Shown: piece after piece, positions 23,101 to 38,100 of the stretch
Layout: every line of letters begins with the position of its first letter
Position numbering within the stretch: the stretch's first letter is position 1
Assembly (NCBI GenBank): GCA_903813345.2
Contig: CAIIXF020000001.1
Location: forward strand, 23,889,915-23,953,914
Direction of reading: 5' to 3'
DNA length: 64,000 nt
From: Owenia fusiformis
Lineage: Eukaryota > Annelida > Polychaeta > Sabellida > Oweniidae
The notes under the pieces: generated by a model
The model's input: the letters and a program-made list of their open reading frames with translations, nothing else
What the model was told of the DNA's origin: nothing
Databases searched by the model: none
Made by a program: the position numbers and the translations under genes

Positions 23101-26100
23101 AGTAAAATTTGCTACAATAATCAAAGTTAATGCAAACTGAACCTTCTTAAATCATTGTTCTTTCTCAATTTTTAAATAAGATCGCCACAAGAGAATTCCC
23201 CCGATTAGTGCATTTTTGGTTCAACTTTTCGTGAAAATGTTGTATAACAGGTGACATATTTTTGATAAGCTTCATCTAGGAGAGAACTTTGACATTTGAA
23301 CCTAAAATCTTGACATAGTAATCTGAAAAGCTATCATAAGATGATAAAATTATTCCATCCATTGTATGCCAAGCTGAAGATAAAATTCAAGGTTAAGAGA
23401 ACCAATGTAATAAAATATAATTTTATTTTTCAAAAGCATCCATCAAACAATTAAATCAAAATTTATAAGGCAAAATGCCGGCATTGCAATATTATTTTAA
23501 CAACCAATATTTAATTTCAATATTTATGTCACTGGCGATTCCCAAGACTGCTCTTATTGTAAAAACATCTTATTGTATAGTTCAAATTTGCAAAAACAAT
23601 TCAGACAAAAACAAAGTACGTTAATCAGTCATTGTAAATAATTTTGGCGGAAAACTGAAAATAATCGGAAATACTCACTATCAATTTAATCAAATTAAGA
23701 GGTGTTTGTAACCTTTTCAAGAGTTCTAGATGAGCCAAAATTCTTCAAAATATTATAAAAGAAAATAATTTTAAAGGCTCTTTGTTGAGCATTCCCATTT
23801 CCGACACATTTCTTAATCATGAAAGTTTACTTTTACTTTAAACGCTAAAACACTATCATTTTCAAATAGATTTGTTCGATTCTGACACATCTTTGTGTAA
23901 CATGTATGCTGTATATTCTGTGGAAATTAATGCAAGCAGTACTTCAACCCATTACGCTGCTCCCAATTTTAGATATTATAGACATAAATATGTATTTTAA
24001 GGTCCAATCACCCGTCGCACCAACATGCTTTTCGAACACGCCGATGAAACCGAGGAAAACAACAAGGATTTCTCCGCTGCCCAGTCCAAACTCCGTGAAA
24101 TCTGCCAGGCTACTTCAAGCGATGTCAGACCAGAGACCCCACGACTTTTCACTGAACTCGTCTACATCATGCGCAAATTGAACAACTTTGGACTTAAGAA
24201 TCTGCAGAAGATTGCCACCAATGGAAAACCATGCCAGCAAGCAAGGTAAACTTAGTCTAGAAAATATATAATCATCAAGTTTATTTCAAACACTCATTTA
24301 TAACCCTAACAAACAATTGCTACTTCTGTACGAGGATATACTTTGTGTAGAATATCTATACTGACTAACATATATATTTCTCTGTGACTTTACAACCATA
24401 CCTACATATTATGCAATCTTAATCTTGTAGGAAATACTTTTTCGATGCCCTCCCCATGGCTGGATCCAGCGCCTCAATCAAACTGATGAAGACCCTTTTG
24501 ATCACCGGAGAAGTTACTGGACTAGAGGCTGATGCATGGTTGACCGTCATGGCTTTCGTACAAAACCCTACCCAGGAAATGATCGATGAACTCCAGGTAC
24601 TAACAAAATATAATTTTAAACGCATGAATAATGCAATAATGGTCTATCTGATTAAAAATGTCTATATTTATGTTAGCACACATATCTCATAAACTCCATC
24701 GCTCTTCAGGATATCGTATCCAGCCCTAAGACCAGCAAGAAAGCTATGCTTTCTGTATCCACCATGATCTACAACTTCTGCAAGAACAACGGAAACTGCA
24801 AGAGCAACGGAGCTGTGAGAGAGGTGATCAGAGTCTTTGAGGAAAATCTTAACGGAGACTGCCGATTCAACAACGCTGAAGAGCGCGAGAAGGTCATCCT
24901 TTCACTGAGAGCTCTCGGAAACGCAGGACAATCCGTCAATGCTATTTCACTCCTCAACAGATGTGCTATGGGAAGAAACTCCATGGATATCCGCGTCGCT
25001 GCCATCGATGCCTTCCGCCGTATGGACTGCTCTGAGGGAGTAAGTTTTGATTTGAAAGTTATATTTCATTCTACAATTGACATTATTCTAAAGATATGTT
25101 GATATAATAGTTGACAAAACTGCTAATTGCATCCAGGTAATTGTTTTTCATTTAATTTTGTAGCGAACTGAGCTGATGAACCTTTTCAAGAATACAGAAG
25201 AAGATTCTGAGCTTAGAATTGGCGCCTACTTGGCTGTTATCCAATGCCCAACTGTTGACATCATTGAAGAGGTGAAGACTGTCTTGGAGAGTGAAGAGAT
25301 TAACCAAGTTGGTTCCTTCGTATGGACCCACCTCACCAACCTCATGGAGACGTCCGATCCACAAAAGCAAAACATCAGAGCAATCCTTGAAGATGCTACC
25401 CTAAAGAAGGAATTTGATATGGACAAGAGAAAGTTCTCCCGTAACATCGAGTTGTCTTTCTTCTCTGAAATGCTCAACACTGGTGCCAAGGCCGATAGCA
25501 ACCTCATCTGGTCTACCAAGTCATGGATCCCCCGCTCAGCTATGCTCAACATGACCGTTGATCTTTTTGGAACCCAAATGAACCTTCTCGAGATCGGAGG
25601 ACGTGTCGAGGGTATGGACTACCTCCTTGAGTCTCTCTTCGGAAACAACGGCTACTTCCCCGAAATGGCTGACAATATCCGCAGTAAGAGATCTGCCAGA
25701 GATGGTATGCTCAACAGATTCAAGCAATCGGTAAGAATAAGTTCCACTGAAAAACTAAATTCCAGTTTATAATTGTTTTAATGTATGATTACCAAGTAAT
25801 TATTCAAGTAACTAACCGATTCATGGTCATTTTCTATTGGAAATTCATTGAATCCTATCACTGCATTTAATGTTTTAATTAAGCATGTTTGCTTTTTGTT
25901 ATAGTTCCAACTTGAAGACGCCAGCGAGCCAAAAGCTTCCATGTTCATGAGAATCTTCGGTAACGAAATGGCCTTCATGGATATGACCAACTACAAGGGT
26001 GCCATGGGAGACTTCAACTTCTTGGATATTCTCATCAAACTTGCAGAGAACCACAAAGTAGACTTCACAAAGTCTGTCGTATTCATGGATGTCCACTACA

Positions 26101-29100
26101 AAATCCCAACCATCATTGGTAAGCCAGACAAGAACTTCAAAATTATAATTTGAGTAGCCCTAAAAATATCAGAGATTAGAAGAGACGATGCTTATGTAAA
26201 TGAAACTAGAAAATATTATGTTTGTCTCTTATTTTGAAAGAGTTAGAAAGCTTCAATTCATTTTTATCACATTCTGTAGGTATGCCCCTCGGTCTTGATA
26301 TCAACGGTACCGCAACAGTTGATATGAAAATTGGAGGAAAGATGGATCTTCGCCAACTTGGATCCTCACCACGCAGTGTTGATATCGACGGTTACATGCA
26401 GCCAAGGTATGCATTGAGCTTTTGACATTGACTTTCACTCCAAGGTGTTAAATTTGAAGTGCCACATCTTTGTGATCGAAGCACTAGAATATCAACGTGA
26501 CAACAAGCTCTTAAACGTTTCGAGAATTGTTCTTAAAGTGGTCATAATTACATATATTTCAATGTATTTTCTAGCACTGCTGTAGAAATCTCAAGTGCAA
26601 TGTACATGGACTGTGGCGTTGCCAAGACCGGTGTTGCATCAGTGTCCACCATGCACTCCAGCGCTGATGTCGAAGGAACAATCTCCCTAAAGAACGGAGA
26701 GGTCTTTGTCACCAAGTTCAACATGCCCAAGGACAAAATTGATATTCTATCAGTGGAGTAAGTATAGAGTATCCTTAATGTGTATGTTTAAGATGTGAAT
26801 GTGAGTGTTGTAAATCCGTAGACTTATTACTAAATTATAATACCACACAATCAGTTGGATGTTTTGAGGTTACTAAATAGTAATAAGCACATTCGTATTT
26901 GATATTTGATATATGGATATTCAAATAAAGTAGAAGGGTCCAATTTGTACGAGCATCTTGTGGTGGTTATACTCTGTGAAACCAAATCATGGCTGTTTCT
27001 CAGATAATACATTTATCTTCTGTTATTTATTTGCCTATTTATATTACAGCAACAAATTTTTCGTATTCCGAAAATCCATTCCCGTTGAACAAAAGATGGC
27101 CGAGCAGAAAGTAGAGGCCAGCAAATGTACCGGAGACATGATTGCTAAAGTCACTGGCTTGGAACTCTGTGGGGCCCTCAGCTACACATCCACTGCCCCC
27201 ATTACTGGCCCATCCAGCGTGAAGGTCTCACTCAACAAGCGTGATACCCACACCGGCTACGAATTCACAACAACTTTCATGGCAAAGAAGGTATACTATA
27301 ACATCTGAGATTGATAAACTTTTTATTTAAACGTTTCTTCTTGTGTAATAAATACATGAAGTGGACTAACTGATCAGCCAATAGCATGAAATTGAATATA
27401 GTGTTTAAATCAGATTTAGGCACATCGGGTCTGAATATGAGAATTTTGTTATTTCAAAGGAGAGCAAGGCCGGAAAGAGAGCTGTTACCAACATTGCTAG
27501 CGTAGCATTTAACACCCCAGGATCAAAGGTTGACCGTGAAATGTCTGTTAACTTCCAACTCAACCGTGGCGAGAAAACCATCAATCTAGACATGACATCA
27601 CCATGGAAGAAGGTGTCTGCCAAGGGTAAGTCAATTCTTTATCATATAATGAGATTCAAAGGACCAATCCAATATAAACAATGTGGCTGAAACACCCAAA
27701 ACGTTAAACATTCTAATAAATACTAAATGATGAAGGCTATTTACAAGAAAAATACTTGCAAAAAAAGTTTGAATCATTCACTATATACGTACATTTGTAC
27801 TGTGTTAGGCGGCTAATTGTTGACGCATCTGTTTATCATTATCTTTTGCAGGATCAATCGACGTTGCAAAAATCTTGAAGAAGGCTTCCACAAGCATTGT
27901 CATTGACAACAAACAAGAATATTCTGCTGTTGCTCAAATCAAGGTTTTCAAGAAGGGATTCCTTACCACGTGAGTTAATCGGGTTCCATATACATTAAAG
28001 GCCCCATGTACATTTTTGCTTATTTTAAAACTTTGCATTAGCTAAAATTACTATACGTTTTCCTATTTGCTTAGATTTTATATAAATTAGACAACAGGAA
28101 AAATACAAGAAACCAACATGAAAAATACATTTAAACATTCAATCATTGAATTAAAACATCTTAGGCGATGAATTCAGAAATACACAACACAATCTAACAA
28201 TATAATATAAATATTCGAGCCTTCAAACACAATCTAACAATATAATATAAATATTTGCATCTGATCACGCTTACCCCATGCTAGTCAAAATGCATTAAAA
28301 CTTTGAGAAATCCAGAAGACTAAGATTGGCGTTATTTCTAGGTACGCTCCAAGCGTCGTTGTGAACATCCACAAAATGAAGCCAATCACTCTGAAGGGAA
28401 CACTCCAGAACAAGAACTTCAAGAAGATGACCGCAGACCTTGCCCTCAACAACCTTTTCAAGACCCCAGTCACATTCAAGGGTAAGATACATTCTCCTCA
28501 TTGCCCTCAACAACCTTTTCAAGACCCCAGTCACATTCAAGGGTAAGATACATACTCCTCATTGCCCTCAACAACCTTTTCAAGACCCCAGTCACATTCA
28601 AGGGTTAGATACATTCTCCTTATTGCCCTCAACAACCTTTTCAAGACCCAAGTCACATTCAAGGGTAAGATACATTCTCCTCATTGCCCCCAACAACCTT
28701 TTCAAGACCCCAGTCACATTAAAGGGTAAGATACATTCTCCTCATTGCCCCCAACAACCTTTTCAAGACCCAAGTCACATTCAAGGGTAAGATACATCCA
28801 TTCTCCTCATTGCCCCCAACAACCTTTTCAAGACCCAAGTCACATTCAAGGGTAAGATACATCCATTCTCCTCATTGCCCTCAACAACCTTTTCAAGGCC
28901 CCAGTCACATTCAAGGGTAAGATACATTCTCCTCATTGCCCTCAAATAATGTACGATGTGTCAGAAACTACTTTTAATGTTCTCTGTTTTTTGCTTGTTA
29001 TGATTGGACTTTTTTTTAAATACCATTACATTTAAAACAATTCATTGTTGTAGCTGTATAATGGAGTTGCTTCCTATTGTAACACAGAATGCCACTTGAA

Positions 29101-32100
29101 TGGAGGTCTTTACAATGTTTCACTTTGTTGTTATTGTTAAAGATCATATTGTTACATTTGAACGAGTTGTGATATCATCTTGTATTAGTGGGTACTATTC
29201 AAGTTTAATGTTTCGTGTGCTGTATCAATGTATTTTGTAAACCCTTAAATATTCTCTTCCAATAGGTGATATGACCAGGCTGATCAGTGGAGCCAAGGCA
29301 AGCTACAAATCAAACATTGCCCTCAGGTCCTCCTTCCTTGATGCTACCCTTAAGGGAACCGCTGATAAGAAGAAGACCAACTACAAGAGCAACGTCCAGG
29401 TGCAATACCAATTCAACAACCAAAAGGCACAGAAGATATCATTCAGTGGAAAGTTCCTCAACAAGAGTCTGAAGAACCTCGCAAGATACATCATCAACAA
29501 GTAAGGCGTTTTACTCGTCAACAAATCTGATTTTTTTAGCCTCTTACCAAACGGTATTTATTTTTCTAAAGTGTGTTATCTTGACCTTGTATGCCAGTAA
29601 GTTACAGTGTTATTCACCATTTAGTTCTGGTTAGCTTTTGGACGTATCATATGAAGGATTGCATATTTTGGGCTTTAAATATGACAACTTCAGAATCATA
29701 GTTTAATCAATTATATGATATCACATTCTTATTATTTAAACTATGAATTAAACTGTAACTTCTGTCGGTACCAATTATTTACCACAATGTGCGTAACCAT
29801 GTTAATTTCGAAATATTTCCATTTCTTGTAGCAATTTCCAATCCACACAGTTCCCAGAAGCCAACTACATCCTGTCAATGAATGTACTGAAGAAGGCAAC
29901 ACGTCTTGAGAACACAGTTGACTTGAGATTCGGAAAAGCCATCAAATCCCCCAAAAACAAATTGGTTTTCTCCCAGGTTTTGTCAAATACCTTGAAGGGA
30001 AAAGTGAGGAAAATCGACCATACAATGAAGTTCATGTTTCCCTGCAAGGTACAACATTATATCAATTAAAACTTTTTTCCATAAACGATAACGATTTTAT
30101 TTACAATTGGATGTATCAGATCTACAAAGTTAATCATAGTTCATAACTGCATATGTAAGTAAACTACTTCAATTGTTACTTCTATCTCAATTCAATTTTC
30201 AATTCAATTCAATTCACTTTATTTCAAATGTTTCAAATACAGTATTTTACATTGACATGAAAAGACACCCCGAGGGGTGTATAAGTTCCACGTTTATCTC
30301 TGTTACATCTGGTAAAAATCATTTCATACTTGTTTCATTTTAGGATATCAAGATGAACACTAAAGTATCTGTCACCAAGGATCCACGCAACCTCAATACA
30401 CTTGCAAGCATTGAATACAAGCCAAAGAAGATGATCACATTGACAGCAGACTTGAAGAACGAGAGCAAGAAACTGAGGAAATACAGTGGAGACATCAGCT
30501 TGACCACCCCAAGACGTGAAATGAGATTAACCGAATCCTTGGAAGAACAGGCTCCAATGAAATTCAACAACGAGATGCTCGTCCAATGGCAAAAGGGTAG
30601 CCAGGGCAAGATGGTCACATCATTCGCTAAAGTTGGCAAGAGGGAACATACACTGGAATCTACTCTCCAGATCCCCAACTTTGACACCATCTCCTTCTCA
30701 GGAAGAACAAAGCTATTTGCCGATGACTTCAACACCAATGCTGAGCTGACTTACGAAGGCAAGAAATACTCTACTGATGTCAACTACAAATATGAAGGAC
30801 AAGGAAAGCAATGGTCTGGCGAGGGACACTTCGAGGCTGCCCATCCATCCCGCCGTGTTACAACTGACGGTTCCTTCAGGTACATTGGTGGCAAAACCAT
30901 GCAGAGTCAGATTGAAGCCAAATGGGATGCTGATCGTGATGAGAACAAGAAGGCTGGTTATGAAGCAGACTACAAAATCATTGGAACTAAACATGAGGGT
31001 TCAATGAAGGTATTCTATCCCCGACGTGAAATCAACGCAGCCATGAATGTTGAAAAGAAGGGAGAAAAGTACACGTCTCATGCCGAGGCCAGCTGGGAAG
31101 CCGGAAAGAAGATGCAACTGGACACAGAGATGACCTTTTCTAACAGAGGATCAAGAAACTTCCAAGGAAGCACACGATTCACCAGTCCATTCGAGAAGTT
31201 CGAGAACATCTTCCTATCTGCCACACATCAAGATAACGGCCAGCAATACAACAGCAATGCTGAGTTCTCATGGGCTCCAAGAAGCAAAGTCCAAGGAACA
31301 TTGACAGGAAAATTCAACAGTCTGATGGATTTGGATGGAACAGTGTCTTTGTTTACCCCACTCTCACGTTCACCAATTGTTCTCCGACAGAAACATGCCA
31401 TTAACAATAAACAAGTCACATCTCACACCGAGTTTGAGTACAGCAACAAGAAGACTGTCATGGATATGTCTGGAAAGGATGATTCCAACAGATGGAAGAG
31501 TGACATCGAAGGTACGTTCTCTCTTACTACACCATGCAGATATTTCAATACTGTTGCCATGAAATTCGACCACACAATGACCAAGAAGATGATCAGGCTC
31601 TCAGGAGAAGTGTCCAAGGATGACAAAGTTATCGGCGCCACCATCAAGGGTGTTGCAGATGTATCTTCCAATGCCAGAGATGTCGAGGGGACCTTTGAAC
31701 TCAAGACACCATTCCCCAAAGTTGAAAACATCCTCCTCAGTGCATCTCACAAGGATGACAGCAGAAAGTACAACACTGACATGAAAGTAAGATGGGCTCC
31801 TAGACAGGAAATTGCTGCCAGCATGGAAATGACCAGTGGGATGAGAGGTTACAGTATCAGAAGCAATGGTAAACTAGAGGTAACTACACCATTTACTCCA
31901 TATGAATCTACCACGCTCAACTGGAACCACGACAATACCGAGACCACAATAAAACACAACTCAGATCTTACATGGGCTCGTAGAAACAGGGTTGTCCTTG
32001 GTGTTGATGGCTCTATTGAAACCGGGCCTGAGACCAAGGTTAATGGAATGATCAGACTTCAGACTCCAATCAGGAGCTTCTCCGACGTGTCAATGAAGGT

Positions 32101-35100
32101 CTCCCACAGCCACGATGCTGACAACTTGAAATCCGAACTGACAGGTACCTACCCATACAACAAGAATGTCAAACTTACCGTTGACTTGAGCAAGGCCAGT
32201 GACGTCCAAGGTGCTATTACATTCACAAGCCCCTACACCAACATGGAGAACCTTGCAGCTAGCTTCATTCATAAGACATCTCGCAGACCATACACCACCC
32301 ATGCCGAGGTGTCCTGGACACCAAAAGACAAGATTGCTTTCGACGGAAGTGTCAACTACTATGGTCTCCGATACCTGACTGGTGATGCCCGCCTTACAAC
32401 CCCATTCACTGGTTATGAATCAATGAGTGCATCTATCAATCACAGCAAGAGAGATCAATGGAGCACAATTGTTGAAGTAGAATATCTACCAAGACAGAAG
32501 GTTTCGTTTGAGGGAAAACTCAACACAGACACACCCAAGGGAAGTATAACCATCAGAACCCCAGAGAGAACCCTAAGGAGCTTGACTGCCAGTTTCGAGC
32601 ACTCTGGAAACTTCCCATACGTCAACACCAAGAGCAACGTGAAACTTGTAGGCACCTACCCAGCCAGTATGGACTCTTTCATCCGTGTTAGTGGAATAGA
32701 TTCAGTCAATGCCAACATCCAACTTAACCTTCCAAAGATGGATAAGATATCTGTCGATATCGTGCACCGTCAGCAGGGCAGCAAATACACAACGGAAGCA
32801 AGCGCCAGTGCAGCAAGAACAGAAGCCAAACTTACCAGCACATTGAATATCCAAAGCATAAACAATATTGATGGGGCCATTGTGGGTACCTTTGATGAAA
32901 ATGAAGTCGAAATTAACTTCAACCATAATGGTTACTTGAAAAACTTCAGAAACCATCTTGATATCGCCCATGATAACAAAAAAGTGAACTTGGATGGACA
33001 ATTCTCTCTCAGAGAAATGACAGGAGAATTTAAAGTCCAGAGCAACATCCCCAAGATTAGGTTCGCTAGCGTCAAATTCAACCATGATGGTGACTACAGT
33101 AATTTCAAGCATCACGCAGAATTTTCTTTCAACAACAGAAAATCCGAATATGATGGATCATTTACCTCCAGCCCAAATGTTGAGGGTAAATTCACACTGA
33201 AGGCCAACAGAGACATAACAACCTTGACTTTCGATCATCAAGGTGGTCTGACACGATTCACCAATAATGCTAAGCTGACATCAACTGGTGCCCAAGACAT
33301 TGAATATACTGGTTTCTTTGCAAATACAAACAGAGTTGTCGGTAAATTCACCTTCACAAAAGGTCCAAAGTCCCTCAATGTTAATTTCAATCACAATGGC
33401 GACCTTAGAAAATTCAAATCCTCTGCCAAAATTCTTGGAAATGGTAAAGCAGTCGAGGCTGATATTGAGTTTGATACCGCACCAATGAAAGGCCAAGCCA
33501 CATTCAACACCCCATGGACCCGCCCAGCTGCAGCTGCATTCAATTACAATGGTGAGCCAATGAACTTCAACTCACATGCTGAAGTAAGCTACGGACTAAA
33601 GAAAATCGAAGGTGACGTAACATTCAGTAAACAATTCGGAAGCTTTGTACTGAAGACTCCATTTACAACCCTGAGTGAAGTTAAATCTTCTTACACTATT
33701 GAGGGATCACTGCCAAAATTCCAGTTCATTGCCCATGAGGAATTCTCATACAATGGTGGAAACACCATTGCAATGAACAGTGAAGTGAGCTGGATGAAGA
33801 AAATCTCTACTGATCTTACTACACCATTTGCTGCCATCAGAACTCTTAATGCTGAGGTGACAAAGAAGGGTGACAAGGTACATGCTGAACTAACACACAA
33901 CCGACGAAACAAATTCCAGACCGACCTTAACTTGGATTTAGAATCCTTCAAGAAAGCTGACCTGACCATCGAGACTCCTTTCCAAGCCCTTGAAAGTCTT
34001 AATGTTGCCTACAACCATGAGGGTGGTCTTAGGAACTTCCAAAGCCACGCTGAGTTGACACATAACAAACGTAGCAAGTTTGAGATTGATGCCACATCCC
34101 GTCTCACTTCCGCTGATGTCACAATCAAAACTCCATTTGATGCTATGAGGACATTGAACATGGCTTATTCTCATATTGGAGGACTATGGAACTTCAACTC
34201 ACATGCTGAACTTACTCACAACCAGAGAAACAAGTTCACCATTGATGCCTCTAATAACAATTTCGAAACCACCGAGTTTGCTTTTACTACACCATTCAGA
34301 ACCCTGAGTGATGCTAAACTTACCTTAAAGCAAGAAGGCACATTAGACGACTACAGCTCCAACACTGAATTCACATACAACAGGGTTAACAACATCAAAG
34401 CGGACATTGTCTTTGCAAGCACCAAGAATATCAAGGGATCCATGATGATGACAACCACATTCCCATCTCTGAGAGACCTCAAAGTTGCATTCAACCACGC
34501 CGGACGTTGGAACAACTTCAAGAGTGATGGAGAAATCACATGGAACAGACGCCAAACCATTGCTGGTGATCTTGAATTTGCATTCTCACGTAACATTAAA
34601 CTAAAGGCCGGACTAGCCACTCCATATACCAAAGACCTCAAAGTTGAATTTACAAAGAAGGGTGACAACAGCGACTTTGTCCAGCACTTGGAAATTGCCT
34701 ACCCAGATATGATCTTCCAGCAGGATACTGAATTCCAGTTGAGTCCTCTCTCTATCAAATTCAAACAAGTACAGCCTAACTTCAACTTTGACGGACAGTT
34801 CAGCCACACAGGTGACTACAGACGATTCCAGACACACGCTGAAGGAAAGCTTAACAGCTTCCAACCAGTTGTAGCTGATCTCTCTTTCAACATGGTCGGT
34901 AAAATCGAAGGAGCCTTGAAAGTGCAGAATCAATGGGTACCAGTTGACATTTCTTTCAACCATATTGGTAGCATTGATAACTTCAAATGCTCCGGAGAAG
35001 CAATTGTGAACAACAAAAAATATGATGGTCAATTAGAGCTCAGCAACGACAGAGTCACAGAAGGCAAACTTACCATCAATACTCCACATAGGAAACTTTA

Positions 35101-38100
35101 CAATGTCGAAGCTGCCTTTAATGCTAAGGGTAACCTGAAGAACATGAGAGGTCATGCCGAATTGAGCTACAATGGTGGAAACAAAATGGAAGCTGATGCA
35201 TCATTCAAGAACTACAGGAACATGCAAGGCGAGGCCTCAATCAAGACCCCATTCAGACAAGTGCGTGAAGCATCTGCAAGTTTTAACCACGAAGGTGATA
35301 TGTTCAACTTCAAATCTGGAGCTGAGGTTACATACAACAGACGCAACAAGATCAATGCTGACGTTGACTTCACTACCGATAGAGCAATCAGAGGAAATGC
35401 TGTCGTGACCACACCTTTCACCAATTTCGAACGTACTGCAGTTTCCTTCAACAGTGAAGCCAAGAAGACTCATGGTGAGGTATTTGCCTACAACAAGAAA
35501 ATCGAGGGAGATGTTGAGCACACTGGATACAACAATGTCAAAGTTGAAATCAAAACTCCATTTGCTGATTACGAAAATATGCAAGCTGCCTACCTTCTTG
35601 AAAAGGAACCAACAATGTTCAATGTGCATGCCGAGGTAAGCAAGAACAACAAGAAAATTGAAGCTGATGTTAACACAGACAGAGCAAGGGGATTCAGTGG
35701 CAAGGCAACAATCAAAACCCCATTCCGTGGGTATGAAGAGATGTCTGCTGCACTTGACCACACTGGTGGCCTCAGGCGTTTCCGAAACACCGCTACTGTT
35801 CAGCTTTCACCCCGTGTCAAATACACCACATTTGCCGACTTCACTCTGAACAGGAACATCTTTAACTTCGTCACAAAAATGTCAAGCCCACTTAACAAAT
35901 TTGATGCCAATGTGAAACTCGAAGGTGATGCCCATGACTTCAAGAGCAACGGCATGGTCAACTACAATGGGGAAGTCACATCTCTGGAGTGTTCCTACAA
36001 AGATATCTACGGTGTACCCAGTGAGGGAAGCATCAAATTCTCCTGCCCATATGTTGAAGATATGTCCATGATGTTCACAAATGCCAAGCGTGGTGACAAA
36101 TACAACATGCACTCAGAGCTCTCGTGGAACCCACGTAGCCAGATCGCTGTTGATGGTGAGATGAAGTACAATGGACTTAACGATATGGATGCCTCTGTTA
36201 AAGTGATGACACCTTTCAGAGCTGCCCGTCAATTCGGATTTGATCTTGACCACAAAAACAGTGGATACAACTTCAACACCAGACTGAGCACCGAGTTCAA
36301 CAACGAGAAATGTTTCTCTGGCGCAGCAGGATACCGAAAGGTTGGAGATAACAACATTGCTGAGCTGACAACTGAGGTACCCCGCGCAATGTCCTACAAA
36401 GGAAGCTACATGAATACTGATACTACTACCAGCATTTCCGGAGAGGCCAACTTGAACAGCAAAGTCCGTGGAAACAACTACAAAGGAAGTTTCGTCTCTA
36501 ATAAAGAAGACAGCAGGCGTGTACTCAAGAGCTCAATGGAGGCCAGAACTGAAACTCCATACAGAGTAATGTCCTTCAAGACTGAAATGAACAAATCTCC
36601 ATACAACTTGAAACACTCTGCTGAGATGAGCTGGGACGAGGCCAGAAACAAGAAGGTATCATACGATATTGACTTCAAAGACAGATCTCGCCGCAGCAGC
36701 AGGAACTACGATCTGACTGCACAGCTTGCTACTCCAATCAGGACCATGCAAATTCAGGGAAAACACAACGATAATGGCGCCACTTTCAATAGCAACGCCG
36801 ACCTCATGTGGGACATGACCAGAGACCCATCCAAAAAACTCTCCGTGAGAGGAACAGTAGAGACAGCCCCTGATACATTCAAGGCTGAAGCAGGAATCAA
36901 TACCCCATCACTTCCAAAGGTAATTATAACCCATTTTCATGTCTAAACATTAGGGCTAGATGTATATATCGTATAGATCATAACAAGAACGTATAAGGAA
37001 AAGACATTTAAGCATAAACGATCAAGTTTATTCCATATTCGATTATGCTCTTTGATGGATGGATGAAATATTTGATTTTTGTATTTTTGTTGGAATGCTA
37101 TACATAGATTTGATGTCACAAGACAATATAAAGGAAAATGTGTGACTTGAATTAATACAATACAACAGAGTATAATATATGAATCATTAATAAGAAATTT
37201 AATTGAATTGTAGGAAATCACTCTCAACATTGATAACGTGATGAACCAGAGGAGGAACATACTGTCCCACAAGACTGTGTTATCCTACAGCAGGAACCCA
37301 AGCGAGGATTGGACCGTTACTGGACTCGTGAAAGTCACAGAACCCACCAACTACACCGCTGACTTTGGACTCACTCACCCAAGAAGCAACTTGGATATTG
37401 CCCTTGGAGGACATATTGCCAGCAACAGATTGTCAAAGTCTATTGGCGCCAACATGAACTACTTGGATTCAAGAAGACAGATGCAGAGAGTTTGGGGACT
37501 TGGATACCTCAATGACAACAACATGCGTATTGAGGTAATAAAGTTGAACCTTCAACAAATAACCTTGTCAAATATATGTGATTAAAAGCTAAAATGCATG
37601 TGCTTAATTTTAGAATATGGAAGTTTTATTTTGTATTGTTTTGAATATTTTAGTTCTACGCCCCTAAAGTACCCAAGCAAATGATCATGGCCGCAAAGAC
37701 TGATGATGGCTTTAAAGTAAGCCACGGGTTCTCTAATGGCAAAACACGCAACGCTGAGTTCACTATGGATCCCGAGGCCAAGGCATTCGACCTTAAAGTG
37801 AATTACGGAACAGGTACGAAGAGTATATCATTTCCAATAATCAGTCCTGGCGTAATATATTTATATCCTACCTGCTTTATAATAACTAATAATGTAATTA
37901 AACATATGAAAACATGCAGCCACTGGCGTACATGTACATACACGATACGTTCTGTTTAACAGAATACCCAAGAGATCTATTCCACATGTACGGCAAGTAC
38001 GTCAATGACAAACATGTCATGGTTGAGGCCTACCGTATGGACAACAACCGTAAAATCACAGAAGGAAGTGTCTCATTGAGAATGAACAACTCCCGTCTTG

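Larger units (their letters stand above)
19157..25730 (+). other. Region coding for the lipid-transfer N-module (exons 2-10)
   Basis: Residues about 20-724 of the lipid carrier. The beginning shows paired cysteines and FNYLPGRTYRFQYEGET, typical of the N-terminal beta-barrel of vitellogenin, MTP and apolipophorin. Exons 7-10 are helix-rich, with repeated LFTELVYIMR, IKLMKTLLITGEV and VSTMIYNFCKNNG helices and spaced cysteines (for example CKNNGNCKSNGA). This is the helical horseshoe of the family. The module is assumed to load lipid with microsomal transfer protein during secretion. Confidence 0.8.

Noticed and set aside
28440-28790. 116-codon open frame with a repeating PSTTFSRPQSHS-type peptide
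   Set aside because: It exists only because the splice-donor repeat unit lacks stops in one frame locally. It has no separate start context or homology.
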